A stretch of DNA of 64,000 nucleotides from Gemmatimonadota bacterium. GTDB taxonomy: Bacteria > Gemmatimonadota > Gemmatimonadetes > Gemmatimonadales > Gemmatimonadaceae. Positions 17,021-25,818 of this stretch are shown here, in pieces. Under the pieces are notes generated by a model that had not been told where the DNA came from, did not search any database, and saw nothing but the letters and a program-made list of their open reading frames with translations. The translations under genes were made by a program, and so were the position numbers. The stretch lies in the NCBI GenBank assembly GCA_003134685.1, contig PLCA01000002.1:273966-337965 (forward strand), read 5' to 3'. The stretch's first letter is position 1; the number at the start of each line of letters is the position of its first letter.

Positions 17021-19024
17021 GTGAAATCATACGCTTTGGTGTTCATAGCACTGACTGCGTGCGCGCAGCAGCGTCCAGTGCAGCTCGCCCCAGTACAAAT
17101 GGATACCCTGGCGGGCGACCCATCAGCGGCGGCACTGCGCCCGCGCCCGGTGTTCGACACGCAGCGCGATGATCCATTCGCGACGACAAACCGCATCGAC
17201 TGGCCTGGGCCAAACCGGTATCGCTCGGCGAGCGGCGCTCCGGGCCCTGATTACTGGCAGCAGCGTGCGGATTACACGATCGTCGCCACTCTCGACACCG
17301 GGACCCCCGAGCTCACCGGGTCAGTGGAGATCCGGTACACCAACAACTCTCCCGACACGCTCCGCTACGTCTGGATCCAGGTGGATCAGAATCTCTATCG
17401 CACCGGCAGCAAAGGCTCGGCGCTCTTCCCTGCCGATTCGCGTTGGGGGGTGAGAGGGTTCGAAGGTGGATATAACCTGAGCGACGTGCGCGTGAACGGC
17501 GCACTCGTGCGCCCCAGAATCAACGACACGATGATGCGTCTCGATCTTGCCTCTCCGCTGGCGCCGCTTGGGGGGAAGGCGACGATCTCGATCCACTTCT
17601 CGTTCAGAGTCCCGGAACACGGATCGGATCGAATGGGACGGGACAGCACCCTCTACGAAATTGCGCAGTGGTATCCGCGGATGGCCGTGTATGACGATGT
17701 CCGGGGTTGGAACACAGATCCGTATCTGGGGCAGGGGGAGTTCTATCTCGAGTACGGCGACTTCGATTACTCGGTCACAGTGCCGGCCGGATACGTGGTC
17801 GCCGGCAGCGGGGTGCTCCAGAATCCCGAAGATGTTCTAACCTCCGAACAGCGGCGCAGGCTGTCGACCGCGGCAAGTAGCAGCAGCGTAGTTCAGATCA
17901 TCACGCAGGCGGAGGCAGCTGCCGCGAAGACCCGGCCGAAGGCGGGGACCAGGACGTGGCGGTTCCGGGCGCGGAATGTCCACGACGTCGCATGGGCAGG
18001 CGCCCCGGACTTTAGATGGGATGCAACGAGCTGGAACGGAATTCTGGCCCAAGCCTACTACGAATTCCCGAAAGCCGGAAAGGCCTGGGAACAGGGCGCA
18101 GAGCAGACGCAGTGGACGATCAGACAGTACTCGCAGCTCTTTTTCCCGTTCCCTTATCCGCAGGCGACGAGCGTCGCCGGACCGGTCGGTGGAATGGAAT
18201 ACCCGATGTTCGTAATGGTGCACTATGGCAACGATGATCCGTCGTCGATCTTCGGGACCATCAATCACGAGCACGGGCACGAATGGTTTCCAATGGTTGT
18301 CGGGTCAAACGAACGCCGCTACGCCTGGATGGACGAAGGATTCAACACGTATCTCAACGCATTCGCCGCCGAGGCGCGCTATCCAGGGCAGAGCGCGTAC
18401 GCCGGCTACCTGCGAAACTGGGCCGACGCCGTAACGCAGAGAACTCAATCTCCACTGATGACGGCACCCGACAACATCGACCCTTCAGCACTCGGAGCGA
18501 TCGGTTATCGCAAACCGGCTGTGGTCATGCTGACCCTGCGCAATCACGTGATCGGGCCCGAAATGTTCGATACGTCGTTCCGCGAGTATATCCGGGCCTG
18601 GGCGTTCAAGCATCCCACGCCTGGAGACTTCTTTCGCAGTATAGAGAATTCGGCGGGAGAGGATCTCTCCTGGTTCTGGCGCAGCTTCTTCTATACGACG
18701 GATGTCCTCGACATCGGCATCGACGGCGTGTCGACGCGAACTTCGGAGGGACAGACATTCGCAACGATAGCGCTGCACCGGTTCACATCAGTTCCATTTC
18801 CGGTGCGACTGCGCGTTGCTTATGCCGACGGAACGACGCAGGACTTCTCACTGCCTGTGAATATCTGGGCACGGAGCAATCGCTTCAATGCGGTGATCTC
18901 GGTGCGTGGAAATGTCGTCGGGGTGCGGCTCTGGCCCGATCCGTCGGTTCCCGACTGGAATTCCTCAAACGATACGTGGGGCAAACCACCCAACGCGAAC
19001 CCGCCCGGGCCCGTTACGAGATAG
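17021..19024 (+). CDS. M1-family metallopeptidase lipoprotein
   Basis: The mature enzyme is a zinc aminopeptidase of the M1 family. From the GTG at 17021 the protein has 667 residues and begins VKSYALVFIALTACAQQ, a lipoprotein signal with lipobox LTAC; an open frame extends upstream to 16799 but overlaps the divergent reductase and destroys the signal. The zinc motif HEHGHEWFP (HExxH) is followed 18 residues later by the third ligand in WMDEGFNTYLN. The exopeptidase motif GGMEYPM (GxMEN-like, with Tyr for Asn) precedes it. The N-terminal saddle domain is at about residues 60-270. The enzyme is probably anchored in the outer membrane and trims peptides for uptake. Confidence 0.9.
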   Translation: MKSYALVFIALTACAQQRPVQLAPVQMDTLAGDPSAAALRPRPVFDTQRDDPFATTNRIDWPGPNRYRSASGAPGPDYWQQRADYTIVATLDTGTPELTGSVEIRYTNNSPDTLRYVWIQVDQNLYRTGSKGSALFPADSRWGVRGFEGGYNLSDVRVNGALVRPRINDTMMRLDLASPLAPLGGKATISIHFSFRVPEHGSDRMGRDSTLYEIAQWYPRMAVYDDVRGWNTDPYLGQGEFYLEYGDFDYSVTVPAGYVVAGSGVLQNPEDVLTSEQRRRLSTAASSSSVVQIITQAEAAAAKTRPKAGTRTWRFRARNVHDVAWAGAPDFRWDATSWNGILAQAYYEFPKAGKAWEQGAEQTQWTIRQYSQLFFPFPYPQATSVAGPVGGMEYPMFVMVHYGNDDPSSIFGTINHEHGHEWFPMVVGSNERRYAWMDEGFNTYLNAFAAEARYPGQSAYAGYLRNWADAVTQRTQSPLMTAPDNIDPSALGAIGYRKPAVVMLTLRNHVIGPEMFDTSFREYIRAWAFKHPTPGDFFRSIENSAGEDLSWFWRSFFYTTDVLDIGIDGVSTRTSEGQTFATIALHRFTSVPFPVRLRVAYADGTTQDFSLPVNIWARSNRFNAVISVRGNVVGVRLWPDPSVPDWNSSNDTWGKPPNANPPGPVTR

Positions 19025-19098
19025 CGCTGTGGTCGTTTGGATTGTGGGTGCTGTCCGGGTAGATTGCAGGTGCAAGCCTTAGATAAACGGAGTAAGTA

Positions 19099-19848
19099 AT
19101 GCCGGATTTTGGAAGTTGGGCGACGGCGTGGTGGAAGCCGATTCTGTTCGTGATTGTAGCGGGACATCTCACCAATGTGTCCGTCACCCTGTTCCTTCAC
19201 CGCGCTCAAACCCACCGCGGCGTCAAGCTGCACTATCTCGCTGCACTGCCGATGAGAATCTGGCTGTGGCTTTCCACGGCGATCGTGACCAAGGAATGGG
19301 TTGCCTGTCATCGTAAGCATCACGCGTTTGCCGACCGCGAGGGCGATCCACATAGCCCGTTGATGGAAGGACTCAAGAACATCATTCTCAAGGGCGCCTT
19401 CTACTATAGAAAGGCTGTTCGCCAGCCAGGCATGCTCGACAAGTATGGAAAGGGGACGCCAAATGATTGGCTCGAGCGCCATCTCCTGTCGCCGCTGAAC
19501 TGGGTTGGCATCCTCGTAATGCTCGTGGTTGATGTTTATCTGTTCGGATTCTTCGTCGGACCGCTCGTTTGGGGTGTACAGATGATCTGGATCCCGTTCT
19601 GGGCTGCCGGAATCATCAACGGCGTCGGCCACGCGGTCGGCTATCGGAACTTCAACGTCAAAGACGAAAGCCGGAACATCTCACCCATCGCAATCTGGCT
19701 CGGCGGCGAGGAGTTGCACAACAATCACCACGCCGATCCCCACTCTCCCAAGTTCAAGACGAAGTGGTATGAGCTTGACATCGGCTGGGTCTATCTCCGG
19801 CTTCTCTCGATTTTCGGCCTGGCTGAAATCTCGTACTCACGCAGGTAG
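19099..19848 (+). CDS. acyl-CoA/acyl-lipid fatty-acid desaturase
   Basis: A 249-residue integral-membrane di-iron desaturase of the delta-9 family. Three histidine clusters are visible: HRAQTHRG (about residue 34), HRKHHAFAD (about residue 73) and HNNHHADPHSPKF (about residue 213). Hydrophobic spans occur near residues 10-30, 50-65 and 140-180. A GGAG Shine-Dalgarno precedes the ATG by about six bases. It introduces a double bond into membrane fatty acids, for instance to maintain fluidity. The YggX-like gene begins eight bases later, and the GH3 gene after it overlaps, so the three genes probably form one transcript. Confidence 0.92.
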   Translation: MPDFGSWATAWWKPILFVIVAGHLTNVSVTLFLHRAQTHRGVKLHYLAALPMRIWLWLSTAIVTKEWVACHRKHHAFADREGDPHSPLMEGLKNIILKGAFYYRKAVRQPGMLDKYGKGTPNDWLERHLLSPLNWVGILVMLVVDVYLFGFFVGPLVWGVQMIWIPFWAAGIINGVGHAVGYRNFNVKDESRNISPIAIWLGGEELHNNHHADPHSPKFKTKWYELDIGWVYLRLLSIFGLAEISYSRR

Positions 19849-19856
19849 CTTCGAGC

Positions 19857-20138
19857 GTGCCTGAGACAGTAACCTGCGCGCGTTGCGGACAGACGCGCGT
19901 GGGATTCGTAAAGCCTCCCTTTCCCGGTCCGATCGGGGTACGCGTCGTCGAGGGAATCTGCACACAGTGCTGGGCAGACTGGCTTAAACAGCAGACGATG
20001 CTGATCAATCACTATGGGCTTAACGTGATGGATCCGCAGGCACGGGCGTTCCTCACGAAGAACATGACCGCGTTCTTCTTCAAGACCGGCGACTCGGCCG
20101 ACATCGACACCAGCAAGAAGGGCACGATAAGCCATTGA
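19857..20138 (+). CDS. YggX-like iron-trafficking / oxidative-damage protection protein
   Basis: A 93-residue protein starting at GTG 19857. The pattern PPFPGPIGVRVVEGICTQCW, then WLKQQTMLINHYGLNVMDPQ followed by ARAFLTKNM, matches the YggX family (PxPG.LG..I.. C..CW..W...QT.LINE..L...DP.AR). YggX helps protect or repair Fe-S clusters. Oddly, this version carries two CxxC pairs (CARCG near residue 7 and CTQC near residue 36), so it may bind zinc or iron as a ribbon, whereas the classical protein has a single functional N-terminal cysteine. The stop TGA overlaps the next ATG by one base. Confidence 0.8.
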   Translation: MPETVTCARCGQTRVGFVKPPFPGPIGVRVVEGICTQCWADWLKQQTMLINHYGLNVMDPQARAFLTKNMTAFFFKTGDSADIDTSKKGTISH

Positions 20139-21928
20139 TGATGCACAAGTCGAAGGCATTACCTGTCTTAGCGTTCGTTGGCCTGGCGGCGGGCTGCACA
20201 ACGATGGGCACCAACGCAGGCGGCTCCGGAAAAACGCAGGCGACTTCGGCACGCTGGACCGACTCGGTTCTTGCCTCGATGACCTTGCGCGAGAAAGCCG
20301 CACAAATCGTGTGGCCGAGCCTGTTCGGCGATTACGTATCCGGCGATTCGCCACAATGGCGGCGACTGTCGCAATACATCCAGCAAGACAAAGTCGGAGG
20401 CTTCACAATCTCCGTCGGATCCCCCATCGAAGTCGCGGCAAAGCTGAACGCGTTGCAATCGATGAGCAACATTCCCCTTCTGTTCGGGGCGGATCTCGAG
20501 GCCGGCGCCGGATTTCGCGCGCGCGGCGGATACTTCGTTCCCAACGCCATCGACCTGGGAGGGGCGATCGTCTTCCCGCCGGAGATGGCAATTGGCGCAA
20601 CGCGAGACACCACGCTCGCTTATGAACAGGGACGTCTAACCGCACTCGAAGGGCGCGCGCTCGGAATTCACATCGCGTATGCGCCGGTGCTCGACGTCAA
20701 CAACAATCCCGACAATCCCGTCATCAATACGCGCTCCTATGGCGAGGACCCTCAGCTCGCGGCGCGGATGGGTGTCGCTTTCATTCATGGCCTGCAGGAT
20801 CACGGCATGATTGCGACAGGGAAGCACTTCCCCGGTCACGGCGACACTGGCGTCAACTCACACCTGGCGCTGCCAGTGGTGACGGCGAGCAGAAGCCGGC
20901 TCGATACGGTGGAGCTCGTGCCGTTCCGGGCGGCGGTCAATGGTGGCGTGGGCGCGATCATGTCGTTTCATGGAGCGATGCCCGCGCTCGATTCCTCCGG
21001 CGTGCCTGGGACGCTCTCGTCCAAGGTTTTGACCGGTCTCCTTCGTGGCGAGATGGGATTTCGCGGGATCATCATCTCCGACGCGATGGACATGCGCGGG
21101 GTCCTGGATCAGTTCGGCGCGTCAGAGGCAGTGAAGCGGGCGGTCGCGGCGGGAATCGATGTTCTCATTCAGCCGCTCGATGTGACGCAGACGATTGATG
21201 CGGTTGTCGCGGGCGTGAAGGAAGGGCGGTACACGGAAGCGCGTCTCGATTCGTCCGTGCGCAGGGTACTCGAGACAAAGCGCAAACTGGGACTCGCGCA
21301 GAGCAAGCTGGTAGACCTAAGCGCGTTGCGCTTTCTTGTCGGGGACAGCTCCAACGTCCAGATCGCTCGGCGGGTCGCCGAGAAGTCGATCACGCTCGTC
21401 AAAGACTCGCTCGGGCAGGTTCCCCTCACCGTGCCCAGCGCGCGAGTGCTCTCGATCACCGTTGCGCGGCGAGCGGATCTTCCGGCTGGGAACGCATTTA
21501 ATGCGGAGCTGCGGACAGGCCTGCCAAATCTGCGGACCGAATTTGTGGCGACCGAGGACGCTACTCTCAACTATCCGCGATTGATCGCGGCGGCCGACTC
21601 CTCTGATGTAACGATCGTCAGCTCCTACGTGGGGCAGAGCTGGGATGCGCTTACAGCAAGCGCGCCGCAGGCGTTCACGGATTTCGTTCAGACCCTCGTT
21701 CAGCGGGGGCGAAAACCGATCGTGGTCGCGTTTGGGAATCCTTACATGTTGCAGCAGTTGCCGTGGGTAAGCGCCTATCTCGTTGCCTGGGGTGGATTTC
21801 CGGTTTCGCAGACCGCGGCAGCGCGAGCATTGCTTGGAACTTCGGCGATCTCCGGTCACTTGCCGATCAGCATACCGCCATACGTGAGCCGCGGCAGAGG
21901 CGAGGAGAGAGCGGTGCGAGCCCCCTGA
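20138..21928 (+). CDS. glycoside hydrolase family 3 lipoprotein (NagZ-like beta-N-acetylhexosaminidase)
   Basis: About 596 residues with a lipoprotein signal (lipobox LAAGC). The GH3 barrel covers roughly residues 45-390. The NagZ signature KHFPGHGDTGVNSHLALP supplies the catalytic His of the flexible loop, and the nucleophile Asp lies in GIIISDAMDMRG. A second alpha/beta domain (residues about 400-590, VLSITVARRADLP, VAFGNPYMLQQLP) is present, as in two-domain enzymes of Bacteroides and Bacillus. It should release N-acetylglucosamine from peptidoglycan fragments outside the cytoplasm. The ATG at 20138 overlaps the preceding stop by one base. A second ATG follows directly. Confidence 0.92.
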   Translation: MMHKSKALPVLAFVGLAAGCTTMGTNAGGSGKTQATSARWTDSVLASMTLREKAAQIVWPSLFGDYVSGDSPQWRRLSQYIQQDKVGGFTISVGSPIEVAAKLNALQSMSNIPLLFGADLEAGAGFRARGGYFVPNAIDLGGAIVFPPEMAIGATRDTTLAYEQGRLTALEGRALGIHIAYAPVLDVNNNPDNPVINTRSYGEDPQLAARMGVAFIHGLQDHGMIATGKHFPGHGDTGVNSHLALPVVTASRSRLDTVELVPFRAAVNGGVGAIMSFHGAMPALDSSGVPGTLSSKVLTGLLRGEMGFRGIIISDAMDMRGVLDQFGASEAVKRAVAAGIDVLIQPLDVTQTIDAVVAGVKEGRYTEARLDSSVRRVLETKRKLGLAQSKLVDLSALRFLVGDSSNVQIARRVAEKSITLVKDSLGQVPLTVPSARVLSITVARRADLPAGNAFNAELRTGLPNLRTEFVATEDATLNYPRLIAAADSSDVTIVSSYVGQSWDALTASAPQAFTDFVQTLVQRGRKPIVVAFGNPYMLQQLPWVSAYLVAWGGFPVSQTAAARALLGTSAISGHLPISIPPYVSRGRGEERAVRAP

Positions 21929-21993
21929 GCCGATCCGCTCCAAGGCAAAAGCGTTGAGGCGCCAACAAAGAAAAGAACTTTCCGAATTTTCTG

Positions 21994-22123
21994 TTGACGA
22001 TTCGATTGAAGCATTGTTATATCACTAGTTGCCCGCCTCCCGACGATCGCCGCTGAGCGCCGACGTCATTCCAACGAAAATACATCTTGCGCGGCCTTGA
22101 CTTTAGTCACACAAAGTGACTAA
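21994..22123 (+). promoter_or_regulatory. promoter region and NrtR-type operator
   Basis: A good promoter candidate is TTGACG (21994-21999) with TATATC (22018-22023) at 18 bases. Closer to the gene a perfect dyad TTAGTCAC-N5-GTGACTAA occupies 22103-22123, ending 11 bases before the ATG. It lies just after TTGACT (22097-22102), and TAATTC (22121-22126) could be the matching -10 box, so the dyad would sit between -35 and -10. This is the expected place for an operator of the adjacent NrtR-like regulator. Confidence 0.65.
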
Positions 22124-22134
22124 TTCGCAAGACG

Positions 22135-22806
22135 ATGCGCGAACGCCCTTCCAGACCCGCCCTTTATACTGTTGATGCAGTTCTGGTGACGGCGATGGGA
22201 AACGAGCTGGCGATCCTGTTGGTGCGCAACTCGAGTGATCGGGAGCGATGGTCGCTTCCATGGCGAATTCCTCAAACCGGCGAAACGCTCGAGGCGGCCG
22301 CGGCCACAACCGCCAAAGATGCGATCGGCGAGCTGCCCACTTGGGTGGAACAGATTGGCGCATTCGGCGACGGGAAGCGGCACCCGAGCGAAGCTGATGT
22401 GTCCGTCGCCTATGTTGGGCTCATTCCCCATCAGACGGCGTCACCCCGCGCTGGCCACACATGGTTCCCGGTTGCGAATCCGCCACCGCTCGCTCCCCGG
22501 CAACGCGCGATGGTCGACGCCGCGACTAAGACCCTCCAAAGCAGCCTCGACCAGGCTCCGATCGCCTTCAGGCTTCTTCCGGCGACGTTTACGCTCAGCG
22601 AGCTGCAACAGATGTATGAGTTGCTGCTGGGTAAACGCCTGCACAAAGCGAGTTTCAGGCGTGCCCTTCAGGCCGCCTGGCTCGTCGAACCTATGGACGA
22701 ATGGCGTAGCGAGGGCAGGGGTAGACCGGCTCAACTTTTCCGGTATTTACCGAAGAAAAAGCGTAGGCCACACCGGGGTGTGAGGTTCGATTTCCTCTAC
22801 CCCTGA
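22135..22806 (+). CDS. NrtR-like transcriptional regulator (degenerate Nudix domain plus winged helix)
   Basis: A 223-residue protein. Residues about 10-135 form a Nudix fold (YTVDAVLVTAMGNELAILLV, then RWSLPWRIPQTGETLEAAAA). The catalytic Nudix box GX5EX7REUXEEXGU is lost: the glutamates and arginine are replaced (ETLEAAAATTAKDAIG). Residues about 145-215 form a winged helix (FTLSELQQMYELLLGKRLHK, then SFRRALQAAWLVEP and GRPAQLFRY). This is the arrangement of NrtR, which senses ADP-ribose-type ligands and represses NAD or sugar genes. No NAD gene is adjacent, and the only palindrome seen is in front of the gene itself, so autoregulation is likely and other targets lie elsewhere. Confidence 0.85.
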   Translation: MRERPSRPALYTVDAVLVTAMGNELAILLVRNSSDRERWSLPWRIPQTGETLEAAAATTAKDAIGELPTWVEQIGAFGDGKRHPSEADVSVAYVGLIPHQTASPRAGHTWFPVANPPPLAPRQRAMVDAATKTLQSSLDQAPIAFRLLPATFTLSELQQMYELLLGKRLHKASFRRALQAAWLVEPMDEWRSEGRGRPAQLFRYLPKKKRRPHRGVRFDFLYP

Positions 22807-22925
22807 GACCCGTAACAGCTAGGTATCTACCCCGGCTAGCCTCCGGAACCTCTTGCGGTAATGGGGTATTAGTTGCAATGTGTACCTAAGGCTAAAACAC
22901 CCTGAACTGGGAGCCCGGTAGATAT

Positions 22926-23234
22926 ATGCTCGCTTATCTCGACAGTTTGTGCGCGGCACTGCTCGCACGAGACAGCACAGAGATACAGCGTCTTCTTGCA
23001 CTTCCGGCGGCGCGGGATCTTCCCCGTCGAGTGCGTGAGGAGGCCGTCGCGATATCTCGCGCCGGTAACCGCAGCTTCATGGCTCCGATTCATTCACTCC
23101 ACTTCTATTACAAGCTCACTCACATGGTTGACGAGTCGAGCGATCCGATCTTCGGAGATGCTTCGAAACACGGAGAAGCTGAGGGCGGACAGATGGAGCT
23201 GCCACTCCGCAAAGTCGGAAACAGCGGCCGCTAA
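22926..23234 (+). CDS. hypothetical protein, 102 aa
   Basis: I do not recognise a family. The protein is 102 residues long, without signal or membrane segment. The first 60 residues are helical and charged (MLAYLDSLCAALLARDSTEI, RLLALPAARDLPRRVREEAV). A patterned segment FMAPIHSLHFYYKLTHMVDE follows, and the tail is acidic then basic. The AT-containing leader (22880-22925) includes GGGAG 14 bases before the ATG. It follows the NrtR-like gene by 119 bases on the same strand and precedes the convergent ligD; it could be under the same control, but this is speculation. Confidence 0.55.
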   Translation: MLAYLDSLCAALLARDSTEIQRLLALPAARDLPRRVREEAVAISRAGNRSFMAPIHSLHFYYKLTHMVDESSDPIFGDASKHGEAEGGQMELPLRKVGNSGR

Positions 23235-23256
23235 TTAGCTCTACCGCTAGAACGCT

Positions 23257-25362
23257 CTAGACGAGCGCGCGAAGCGAATTCTTTTTCCCCATCGCTTCGT
23301 TCCAGATATCGCCCACTTTTTCAAAGCGCTCGGCTGCATTGCCGAGATGGAAGTCTCGGGGATCGAGGTCATCGGTCAGCTCTGCCCGCTTAAGTGGGGT
23401 CGAGACCGGGGCTCCGGGCTTTGCCCGAACGCAATAGGCACCGGCGACTGTTTTCCCCTGGATGTTCTGCAGGTAGTCGACGTAGACCGTTGCGGCTCCC
23501 CGCGCTTTGACGAACCGCTCTGTCGTTGCTTCCCGGGGATGAGCATCCGCCACCTTCGTCGCAATCACCTGCGCGACGAGAGTCGCCGCCTCGTTGGGCG
23601 TTTTGGGCGGGAGCGGTAGATAGATATGCAACCCGGTCGACCCGGACGTCTTGATTGCGGCGTGGAGCCCGAATCCATCAATCACCTCCTGGGTCCAGAG
23701 CGCGACCTGAACCACGCGGGCGAAATTCGCGCGCGCCCCCGGATCCAGATCAATGATCGTGTAGTCGGCGTGCTCCAACGACTGAACGCGTGAATGCCAA
23801 GGATCGACCGAGATCGCGCCGAGCTGGATCGTGTAAAGCAGCGTGAGCAGGTCTCCGCCGATGATCCGAGGCTGGTTCTCTTCGCCCTCGGTTTCTATTG
23901 CCTCGACCCGGATCTCGGGCGGCGTAGTCTCGGAAGGTTTGTGCTGGTAGAAGCTCTCTCCGGCTATTCCGTTGGGGAATCGCTTCAGAACGAGTGGGCG
24001 ATCCTGAATCGTCGGGAGAATGAAGCCAGCAATGCGAGTGTAGTACCGCATCACATCTCCCTTCGTGTACTTCTCCTTGGGGAAAAAGATCTTGTCGAGG
24101 TTGGAAACCTTCAGCGCTTTTCCGCCTCCGAGGTCGAGTATTCCGCCTCCGCCCGCCTCTTCAATGGCCGAGAGCTGCCCGATAATGCCGCTCTTATCCA
24201 TTTTTTGGATCTGACTGACAGACGCAGCGCGACGTCTGGTTTTCGGGATCGAGGTCTTTGCGGAGCTTTTTGCCCGCGCGTTGACCCTCAGCCGGGCCGG
24301 GCGTTTCGCTCTGGAGCCGCCTCGGATTTCCCTTCGCTGCACGCTGGGAGCCTCGATTTCCACGTCCTTAGCGTCCTTGTCGTCGCGGACCCCAACGAAA
24401 ATGGGCTGCCTCAGGCGGCGATCAGCGGTCCATTCGCTGAACTTCACCTCAACCACGACTTCAGGCTTGACCCAATGAGCCTTCTCATTGGTCTTCGAGG
24501 TCTCTTCAAACGGAGATGTTTTTCTTTTCAGCGGCCTGAGGCGCCTGGACATGTCGTTCAGCTCCTCTCGGGTGAAGCCTCCGCCGGTGTGACCGACGTA
24601 GATGAAGCGGTCTCCGTCGAAGTAGCCGAGCAGCAATGCGCCGATATGCTCACGGCTGTTTCGCGGCTCGGTGTAGCCTCCGACCACAAACTCTTCCCGA
24701 AATTCTATCTTGAGCTTGAGCCATGATCGCGTTCGTTTGCCGGGTTCGTAGCGGGAATCCATGCGCTTGGCGATCACACCTTCCCACCCCTGCCGGCGGG
24801 CTTTCTCGAGCATCTTCTTTCCATTACCCTCGATGGATTCGGTTACGCGTAGGTGTGTCGATGTGCGCTTGCTAACTCGTTTCAGCAGCCGCGCGCGCCG
24901 TTCCGTCCACGGCTCCCCGATGAGACCATCATCGCCATCCATGAGGATGTCGAAAAGGATCAGTGCGGCGGGCGTGGCAACCGAGAGTCGCTGGATCATC
25001 TTCGGTTCCTTGACGTGCATGCGGCCCTGCAGCTCTTGGAACCTCGCCGGCTCTTCGTCGACCAGCGCAACGATCTCGCCGTCGAGGACGAGTGGGCGTT
25101 TTGTCTGTGATGCAAGCTTCTTCAGCGCGGCGACGACCTCTGGGAATTGCGCCGCTTTGTCATTACCGTTTCGGGTAACGAGCTTTACATCGGCCGGCGT
25201 CGCATACGCGAGAACGCGGATTCCATCGTACTTGGGCTCGAAGGTCCAACCCTTATCAGGAATCTCGGTGCCGATACTGGCGTACATCGGCTCGGGCGAC
25301 TTGAGTGAAAGCTTTGGCGCGGGTGACGCCGGCTCAATTTTCTTCGTGGCGGACGACCTCAC
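23257..25362 (-). CDS. ligD: ATP-dependent DNA ligase LigD (ligase-polymerase form)
   Basis: This multifunctional enzyme acts in bacterial non-homologous end joining. It has 701 residues. The N-terminal ligase domain covers about residues 20-330: motif I EPKYDGIR with catalytic Lys44, LDGEIVAL, ILFDILM, GWEGVIAKR and SWLKLKI, then an OB fold (FVVGGYTEPRNSREHIGALL). A basic linker follows at about residues 345-385. The C-terminal LigD-type primase/polymerase domain covers about residues 415-690 (VSNLDKIFFPKEKYTKGDVM; metal-binding DLDPG; STGLHIYLPLP). There is no phosphoesterase domain. The order ligase-polymerase resembles the Bacillus form. No ku gene is in the window. The start is GTG at 25362. 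Confidence 0.94.
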   Translation of the reverse strand: MRSSATKKIEPASPAPKLSLKSPEPMYASIGTEIPDKGWTFEPKYDGIRVLAYATPADVKLVTRNGNDKAAQFPEVVAALKKLASQTKRPLVLDGEIVALVDEEPARFQELQGRMHVKEPKMIQRLSVATPAALILFDILMDGDDGLIGEPWTERRARLLKRVSKRTSTHLRVTESIEGNGKKMLEKARRQGWEGVIAKRMDSRYEPGKRTRSWLKLKIEFREEFVVGGYTEPRNSREHIGALLLGYFDGDRFIYVGHTGGGFTREELNDMSRRLRPLKRKTSPFEETSKTNEKAHWVKPEVVVEVKFSEWTADRRLRQPIFVGVRDDKDAKDVEIEAPSVQRREIRGGSRAKRPARLRVNARAKSSAKTSIPKTRRRAASVSQIQKMDKSGIIGQLSAIEEAGGGGILDLGGGKALKVSNLDKIFFPKEKYTKGDVMRYYTRIAGFILPTIQDRPLVLKRFPNGIAGESFYQHKPSETTPPEIRVEAIETEGEENQPRIIGGDLLTLLYTIQLGAISVDPWHSRVQSLEHADYTIIDLDPGARANFARVVQVALWTQEVIDGFGLHAAIKTSGSTGLHIYLPLPPKTPNEAATLVAQVIATKVADAHPREATTERFVKARGAATVYVDYLQNIQGKTVAGAYCVRAKPGAPVSTPLKRAELTDDLDPRDFHLGNAAERFEKVGDIWNEAMGKKNSLRALV

Positions 25363-25483
25363 TGCGCGTTTCTTTCGGCTCGCGGTTGCTTCTCCAGACC
25401 TTGCTCTTGCCCGTCGCGATCTCGTCCATAGTACGTCCGGATTCGACTGATGTCACGTTCTCGGCAACGACCCTTGTCGGTGC

Positions 25484-25510
25484 AAAAAAGCCCCGCTGCG
25501 CGGGGCCTTT
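25484..25510 (-). terminator. intrinsic terminator of the cold-shock gene
   Basis: On the minus strand a stem GCCCCGC / GCGGGGC (minimal loop) is followed by six T (AAAAAA at 25484-25489 on the plus strand). It lies 23 bases after the cold-shock stop at 25533. Confidence 0.85.
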
Positions 25511-25532
25511 CCTGGAATGCAACCGAGCGCAG

Positions 25533-25742
25533 TCAGCTCGCTTTGGTGACGTCGGCGGCCTGAGGTCCCTTCTGACCCTGAACCACCTCGAACTCGACCT
25601 TATCGCCCTCAGCGAGAGATTTGAAACCGGCTCCACTGATCGCGCTGAAATGGACAAAGACGTCCGGGCCACCCTCGCGTGAAATGAAGCCAAATCCCTT
25701 GGCGTCGTTGAACCATTTGACCGTTCCAGTGATGCGTGCCAT
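25533..25742 (-). CDS. cold-shock protein, CspA family
   Basis: A complete 69-residue single OB-fold protein. Both RNA-binding motifs are present: KGFGFISRE (RNP1) and VFVHFSAI (RNP2), with the typical start [15 protein letters not shown]. It acts as an RNA chaperone and antiterminator in the cytoplasm. It closely resembles the partial protein at the left window edge, so the genome holds at least two copies. A long upstream region (25743-25909) precedes it and contains two interlocking inverted repeats that could form a regulatory 5' leader. A strong terminator follows. Confidence 0.96.
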   Translation of the reverse strand: MARITGTVKWFNDAKGFGFISREGGPDVFVHFSAISGAGFKSLAEGDKVEFEVVQGQKGPQAADVTKAS

Positions 25743-25818
25743 TGAACTAATCCTCTCTCTCCCACGCAGGGCGAATCTGTGAAGCGTTTACGACAGGCCG
25801 GCGACGACTGTGCAGAGC

